19,300 bases of DNA from Candidatus Paceibacterota bacterium (GTDB lineage: Bacteria; Verrucomicrobiota; Verrucomicrobiia; Limisphaerales; UBA8199): NCBI GenBank assembly GCA_035452965.1, contig DAOTCE010000053.1, positions 1 to 19,300 on the forward strand, read 5' to 3'. A program made the position numbers and the translations under genes. Under the pieces are notes generated by a model, which was not told where the DNA came from, did no database searches, and worked only from the letters and a program-made list of their open reading frames with translations. Below are positions 15,537-19,300 of the stretch, in pieces. Position 1 is the stretch's first letter. Each line of letters opens with the position of its first letter.

Positions 15537-17936
15537 TTATTCCACCAATAGAACGCGGTAGAAGCGTTGAGGAGCACCGCTCAGGGTGGAATCAACCTGG
15601 AAAGCCGTGGTGTTGGTCGCGATGACGTCCGCGCCGAGGGCTTGCCAGGCGGAAGCCGGCAAGTTGGTTGCGTATTGGACGCGGTATTTGAGGCCCGCGC
15701 TGGCCGTCCAGGTTAAGGTCAGTGTGTGGCCGGCGGAGTCCAGTTGCGCCGGCAGCAGCGCTGGCGAGTCCAGGACGCCGAAGAATCGCAGCACGTCGGA
15801 CATGCAGGCGTCGCGGGCAACCGAGTTGGTGATGGTCTCGAAGGGGAATCCGAAATTGACGACCTTGCCTCCGCCGAGGGAGCCGTCGTATTGCACGGCG
15901 GCCACGCCGCCCAGGCCGCCGGAGTAGGTGATGGCAGGACGGCTGCCATTGGTGGGGACCATGACGTCCGGGTAATTCACGTTGTAGGTGCCGCGGGTGC
16001 CGTTGTCGAAACCGCCGGCGGAATTGCCGGCGAAGATGCCGCCCGCGGCGGGGGAGAAGGCGTAGGTGTTGGCGTCATCGCTGCTATAGACCGCACGCAG
16101 TTGATCGTGGTAGAAGCTCCGATCGGCAGCCGCCGGACCGCTGCTGCGATCGAGGTCGTAGCCGCATTCAGAGCCGGACACAAAGAGGTTTCCTCCCGCG
16201 TTCAGGTAGGCCGTGACGAGCGACTGTTCGATCGTGTCGAATGACCGGTCAGCGGCGCCTTCCTCGCCCAGGAGCCAGACCACGGCCGGGTAACCGGCAA
16301 GTTGGACCGTGCCATTAATGACGGCGTCGTGGTGGGCGGTTTCAAAGCCGGGCCCGCTGATGTTCTGGCCGGCGATGGCGGCAAAAGCGTGATTGGTGCA
16401 GGTGGGGTTTTCCGCGGTCAGGAATTGCCACCGGTCGTTGCCGTCCACGATCAACACCCTCGGCGAGCCGCCGGTCTGGGCGCCGTAGGTGCGGGATGCC
16501 TTGCTCTCGCCGCCGGGGCTGACCACGCTGACTTTATAGTATCGTTTGGTTGCAGGCGTGAGGCCGGAGTCGGTGTAGGTGTGGACATTGGCGGCGACGT
16601 TTATGGGCGGGCCGAAAGTCACGCCGTTCGGGCTCGCATAGATGCGGTAGCCGGTGCGAACGAAGTCTTCGTCGGACCACGTCAGCTTCAGCGATGTGCC
16701 GTCGGGTTGGCTGCTGACCCGGGTCAGCGCGGGGCTGACGGGCACCCCGCGCGCGCCGAGCAGGACGACGCAATTGTCTATCGCGTTGCGGGTGGCGGAT
16801 TGGTCAATGTCGGCCTTGTTGGCGATAAAGGAAAACAGGTAGCGGCGATTATCGTTTTCGTTGTCAATGTAACCGCTAAGGGCGATGGAGATGCTGAGGG
16901 AGCCGGTCTTGGCATGAACCTGGCCCGAGCCGTCGGTGCCGCAAAAGCGGCTGCCGATCGTGCCGTCCACGCAGCCGATGGGCAAGGTGTCGTCCCAGGT
17001 CGGGAATGCCGCCAGCATGTAGCGCGTGAGGAGGAGGCATTGCCGGGCGCTGAAGCGGTTGCCGTGGGAGAGGCCGGAGCCGTCATTCATGACCATGGCG
17101 TTGGTGCTGATGCCGGCGTTGCCATGGATCCAGCGCAGCACTTGTGCGGCGCCCGCCGAGTAGGAGTCGCCGGCGCCCAGTTTCCAGCCCAGATGCCGGC
17201 AGAGCGCGTCGGCCATCGCGTTATGGCTGACTTTCATTAAAGGGATGCACGCTACGTCGAGCCGGAGTGGCTTGCCGCCGTAGGTCAGGTCGGAAGACTC
17301 ATGGGTGTAGAACAGCGTGCCGGGTGGCGCAAAGCCGGTCTGACCCAGCGCGCTGCCTGATACCGCAATGCCCTGAGCTTGCAGGGCGGCCAGGAAGGCC
17401 GTGGCGGCCGTGGCGTTCTTGGCTTGCGTGGTCGTGGCGCCGATGTTGCCCGTGGACCCGAAGCCGTAAGTGCACATGCCATAGCACTGCACATTGCCGC
17501 TGACGTTGGTAAGCCCGAGCGCCTTAAGCTGGGTGGCGATACGGTCCAGGCCGGCGCGAGCACTGGAGAACACGGTCGTGTTCCAGGTCAGGTCGTGCTC
17601 GGACACCAGGTTCAGGTTGCCGGTGAGGATGCCGTTGGTCAGCGTGCCGTCCCAATAAACCCGCGTTTGGAAGGAGTAATTGGTGCCGAGCAATCCGAAG
17701 GCGGCTGCCGTCGTAAACATCTTCGTATTGGAAGCCGGCGCCAGGCCGGTGTACGGGTTGCGTTGGTAGTAGATGACCGAGCCGTCGGAGTTTTCGACCA
17801 GCACCGTCCAGGTGTTTGTCGCCACGGCCGGGCGGGCAAGAATGGCGTCAATTTGGTCGGGGATAGTCTGCGCCCAGCCGGCGGCGGGAAGGAAGGTCAG
17901 GGCCGCCAGGACGAACTGCGCATGGAAACGACTCAT
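15537..17936 (-). CDS. Secreted D-Ala-D-Ala carboxypeptidase (PBP4/DacB, S13) fused to FN3 and amidotransferase-like domains
   Basis: A 799-residue exported protein. ATG 17936 gives a signal peptide ending GWA-QT; a TTG at 17975 would add a Cys-rich extension. The S13 domain (~25-395) has the serine motif SNTK (Ser69, Lys72), SGLSHGN starting at Ser287, and KTG at 343-345, with the large PBP4-type insertion between the first two. Known PBP4 enzymes trim or open peptidoglycan cross-links in the periplasm. Then come a fibronectin III domain (~400-487), a class-I glutamine-amidotransferase-like domain (~489-720, starting PRVLIVDGNDRW) and a C-terminal beta module (~722-799, GLKYRVQYATNLPASAW to RFYRVLL). 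Usual PBP4 proteins are about 480 residues. The extra domains may bind envelope carbohydrate; this is inference. Confidence 0.85.
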   Translation of the reverse strand: MSRFHAQFVLAALTFLPAAGWAQTIPDQIDAILARPAVATNTWTVLVENSDGSVIYYQRNPYTGLAPASNTKMFTTAAAFGLLGTNYSFQTRVYWDGTLTNGILTGNLNLVSEHDLTWNTTVFSSARAGLDRIATQLKALGLTNVSGNVQCYGMCTYGFGSTGNIGATTTQAKNATAATAFLAALQAQGIAVSGSALGQTGFAPPGTLFYTHESSDLTYGGKPLRLDVACIPLMKVSHNAMADALCRHLGWKLGAGDSYSAGAAQVLRWIHGNAGISTNAMVMNDGSGLSHGNRFSARQCLLLTRYMLAAFPTWDDTLPIGCVDGTIGSRFCGTDGSGQVHAKTGSLSISIALSGYIDNENDNRRYLFSFIANKADIDQSATRNAIDNCVVLLGARGVPVSPALTRVSSQPDGTSLKLTWSDEDFVRTGYRIYASPNGVTFGPPINVAANVHTYTDSGLTPATKRYYKVSVVSPGGESKASRTYGAQTGGSPRVLIVDGNDRWQFLTAENPTCTNHAFAAIAGQNISGPGFETAHHDAVINGTVQLAGYPAVVWLLGEEGAADRSFDTIEQSLVTAYLNAGGNLFVSGSECGYDLDRSSGPAAADRSFYHDQLRAVYSSDDANTYAFSPAAGGIFAGNSAGGFDNGTRGTYNVNYPDVMVPTNGSRPAITYSGGLGGVAAVQYDGSLGGGKVVNFGFPFETITNSVARDACMSDVLRFFGVLDSPALLPAQLDSAGHTLTLTWTASAGLKYRVQYATNLPASAWQALGADVIATNTTAFQVDSTLSGAPQRFYRVLLVE

Positions 17937-18090
17937 GCTAAGGAGGCAGCATACCACGGGTTCGCATGAAAACAACCGGGAAATGGGGCTGCGTTGGCAA
18001 GAGCCTCAGTCCTGGGTGGGGCCACCTCGGCGAGGAGGCCAAACGGTGGCGCTTTTGGCGAAAGCCTGGTTCTTTCGACTGGGAAGAATG

Positions 18091-18108
18091 CGCCGACTGA
18101 CGTCGGCG
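18091..18108. repeat. 7-bp inverted repeat with TGAC loop
   Basis: CGCCGAC-TGAC-GTCGGCG lies in the 254-bp gap between the two minus-strand genes at the right. No T-run follows. It may be a dispersed intergenic repeat; the rest of the gap (17937-18190) shows no gene. Confidence 0.45.
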
Positions 18109-18190
18109 GCTACATAGGATGGGCTTGCCGAGCAGGCGCTGAGGCGGGTGTGGGCCGAGTGGGATTGCAGAGCCTCCAGATGAAACAGAA

Positions 18191-18213
18191 AGGGGCGTGC
18201 CAGGCACGCCCCT
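18191..18213 (-). terminator. Intrinsic terminator of the PEP-CTERM gene
   Basis: AGGGGCGTGCC and GGCACGCCCCT are perfect 11-base complements around one base, folding as a ~10-bp stem with a 3-base loop. On the minus strand it is followed by TTCTGTTTC, and it starts about 22 bases after the stop of the gene ending at 18236. Stem strength, U-rich tail and position agree with rho-independent termination. Confidence 0.82.
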
Positions 18214-18235
18214 GTCAGGTTGTTGGTGATTCTGT

Positions 18236-19300
18236 TTAGCGACGGCGACGCAGCAAGAACGCCAGGCCACCGAGAGTCAACAGGCTCAATGTCGTCGGTT
18301 CCGGAATTATCGAGAAAATGCCAGCCGAGTCATATTCCGTGACCCAATGGCCACCCGGCGTCCAGAACTGGACTTGCTCGATCGTGCTGTCCAGTACGAC
18401 CAGGTTGCCGGCGGCGTCAAAGGCCAGCTCACGCCCACGGGCGCCCGCATCGAACTCTTCTATAAAGGCACCGGTCTCCATGTCAAAGATGCGCACATAC
18501 CCATTGTCATAGGCCGAATACGCCACAAGTCCCGCATTTTCATCAATGTCTATGCCACGCGGGCTGCCGGCGTAGGCGGCGGACGCAGACCAGATCTTAT
18601 CGTCATCAAGGGTAAGCGTCCCCTCGCCGTCGAACTTGATGATCGGCGGGGCTTGGTTAATTGTACTGCGGTATGTATTGACGTACCAGTCGCCATTGCT
18701 GTCCCGCGCCACGTCGTAGGGGTAAAAACCAGACCAAGCGGTATTACCAATGATCTGCGTGCCCGTGTCGGACGGAGTGGCTGTGGCATTGGCTCCGAGG
18801 TCGTAGCGGATGAGGCCGGTGCGAGCATTCGAGTAAAAGCCATTGACCAAGTATATCTGGCGGTCACCACCTGCCTGCGTGCCGGTCACGACAATGCTGT
18901 TGATATACTGATTGGCGGTCTTGTTGGATGCGGCAATCAGCTGCGTCGCGGACTGCAAATCGGAACTCATCTCGTAGCAGAGATCGTTCGAGAGGTCGGT
19001 GACGTATAGATGGCCGTCCGGGCCGATGGTGCTCTTGCCGGGGCCGAGTGTGCCACCCCAGGTGACGCCGCCGGTTCCGAAACCAAGGTGTGCACCATCC
19101 GCCCGCAGGACGTAGATTCCTTCAGGTGTGCTGCGAGCGAAGCCTCCGGCAGTAGTATTGCCGGTAGTAGCATTGGACACGAATACCTTGCCGAAGTTGG
19201 GACTCGTGGGATTCTTGTCAATTGAAATCCCGTTCGGGGTATAGATGCCTGAATCCTTAGCGAAGCACACTTTGCCGCTCAGCAATGTGGGGAACGGAGC
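18236..19300 (-). CDS. PEP-CTERM sorted beta-propeller protein, 5' end outside window
   Basis: The frame stays open to the right edge (…APFPTLLSGKV), so the N-terminus and signal peptide are off the window; the TTG at 19285 is probably an internal leucine. At least 354 residues are visible. Repeated motifs of NHL/propeller type occur (GIYTPNGISIDKN, TIGPDGHLYVTDLSND, DVARDSNGDWYVNTY, GIDIDENAGLVAYSAYDNGY, ELAFDAAGNLVVLD). The C-terminus is a classic PEP-CTERM signal: PEP, a hydrophobic helix (LSLLTLGGLAFLL) and RRRR. Such proteins are known to be processed by exosortase and exported to the surface or polysaccharide matrix; no exosortase gene is in the window. Ligand or function is not identifiable. 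Confidence 0.85.
   Translation of the reverse strand, partial: APFPTLLSGKVCFAKDSGIYTPNGISIDKNPTSPNFGKVFVSNATTGNTTAGGFARSTPEGIYVLRADGAHLGFGTGGVTWGGTLGPGKSTIGPDGHLYVTDLSNDLCYEMSSDLQSATQLIAASNKTANQYINSIVVTGTQAGGDRQIYLVNGFYSNARTGLIRYDLGANATATPSDTGTQIIGNTAWSGFYPYDVARDSNGDWYVNTYRSTINQAPPIIKFDGEGTLTLDDDKIWSASAAYAGSPRGIDIDENAGLVAYSAYDNGYVRIFDMETGAFIEEFDAGARGRELAFDAAGNLVVLDSTIEQVQFWTPGGHWVTEYDSAGIFSIIPEPTTLSLLTLGGLAFLLRRRR

Noticed and set aside
16302..17240. 312-residue plus-strand open frame opposite the S13 peptidase
   Set aside because: Shadow frame; the minus strand carries SxxK, SGLSHGN and KTG motifs in order.
19211..19285. TTG at 19285 as the true start of the PEP-CTERM gene
   Set aside because: The frame continues open to the window edge, no signal peptide follows the TTG, and exported PEP-CTERM proteins need one.

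Overview
The window (about 60% GC by eye) looks like a chromosomal segment of a Verrucomicrobiota bacterium, perhaps of the Pedosphaera/Limisphaerales group. That placement is an inference. It rests on a PEP-CTERM sorted propeller protein, a large secreted malectin-containing glycoside-hydrolase-like protein, a secreted PBP4-type enzyme with the C-terminal module often seen in that phylum, a GC-rich type II-like CRISPR repeat, and weak or absent Shine-Dalgarno sites.

Layout. Positions 65-760 hold a very regular CRISPR array of eleven 36-bp repeats and ten spacers of exactly 30 bp. No cas gene is visible, so the effector must lie left of the window or elsewhere. Positions 761-1284 carry no convincing gene but contain three inverted repeats. 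rimO (+) follows and converges on a roughly 1000-residue secreted glycoside-hydrolase-like gene (-). A 300-bp divergent intergenic region with palindromes and a thrice-repeated 7-mer separates that gene from a complete F-type ATP synthase operon, atpB-E-F-H-A-G-D-C (+, 6230-12904). A strong stem-loop lies between atpE and atpF. Downstream on the same strand are a membrane-anchored TPR protein, UDP-glucose 6-dehydrogenase (overlapping the TPR gene by 4 bp) and a MutT-type Nudix hydrolase. The right part carries two minus-strand secreted proteins: a D-Ala-D-Ala carboxypeptidase (PBP4/DacB, family S13) fused to a fibronectin III domain and an amidotransferase-like domain, and a PEP-CTERM beta-propeller protein that runs off the right edge and ends at a clear intrinsic terminator.

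How the genes fit together. The ATP synthase operon has all eight F1Fo subunits; its c subunit lacks the sodium-ligand residues, so it is predicted to be proton-coupled, and its delta subunit is unusually short. The flanking genes concern the cell envelope and extracellular carbohydrate: UDP-glucuronate supply, peptidoglycan trimming, polysaccharide attack and a surface-sorted protein. rimO is a ribosomal-protein modification enzyme with no evident link to its neighbours.

Most noteworthy points: the CRISPR array, whose minus-strand repeat ends in a TACAAT hexamer like type II-C repeats with an internal promoter; a palindrome abutting its degenerate terminal repeat; the PBP4 fusion; the atpE-atpF hairpin; the shortened delta subunit; and two insertions in RimO. 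I found no clear evidence in the window of a wholly new system.
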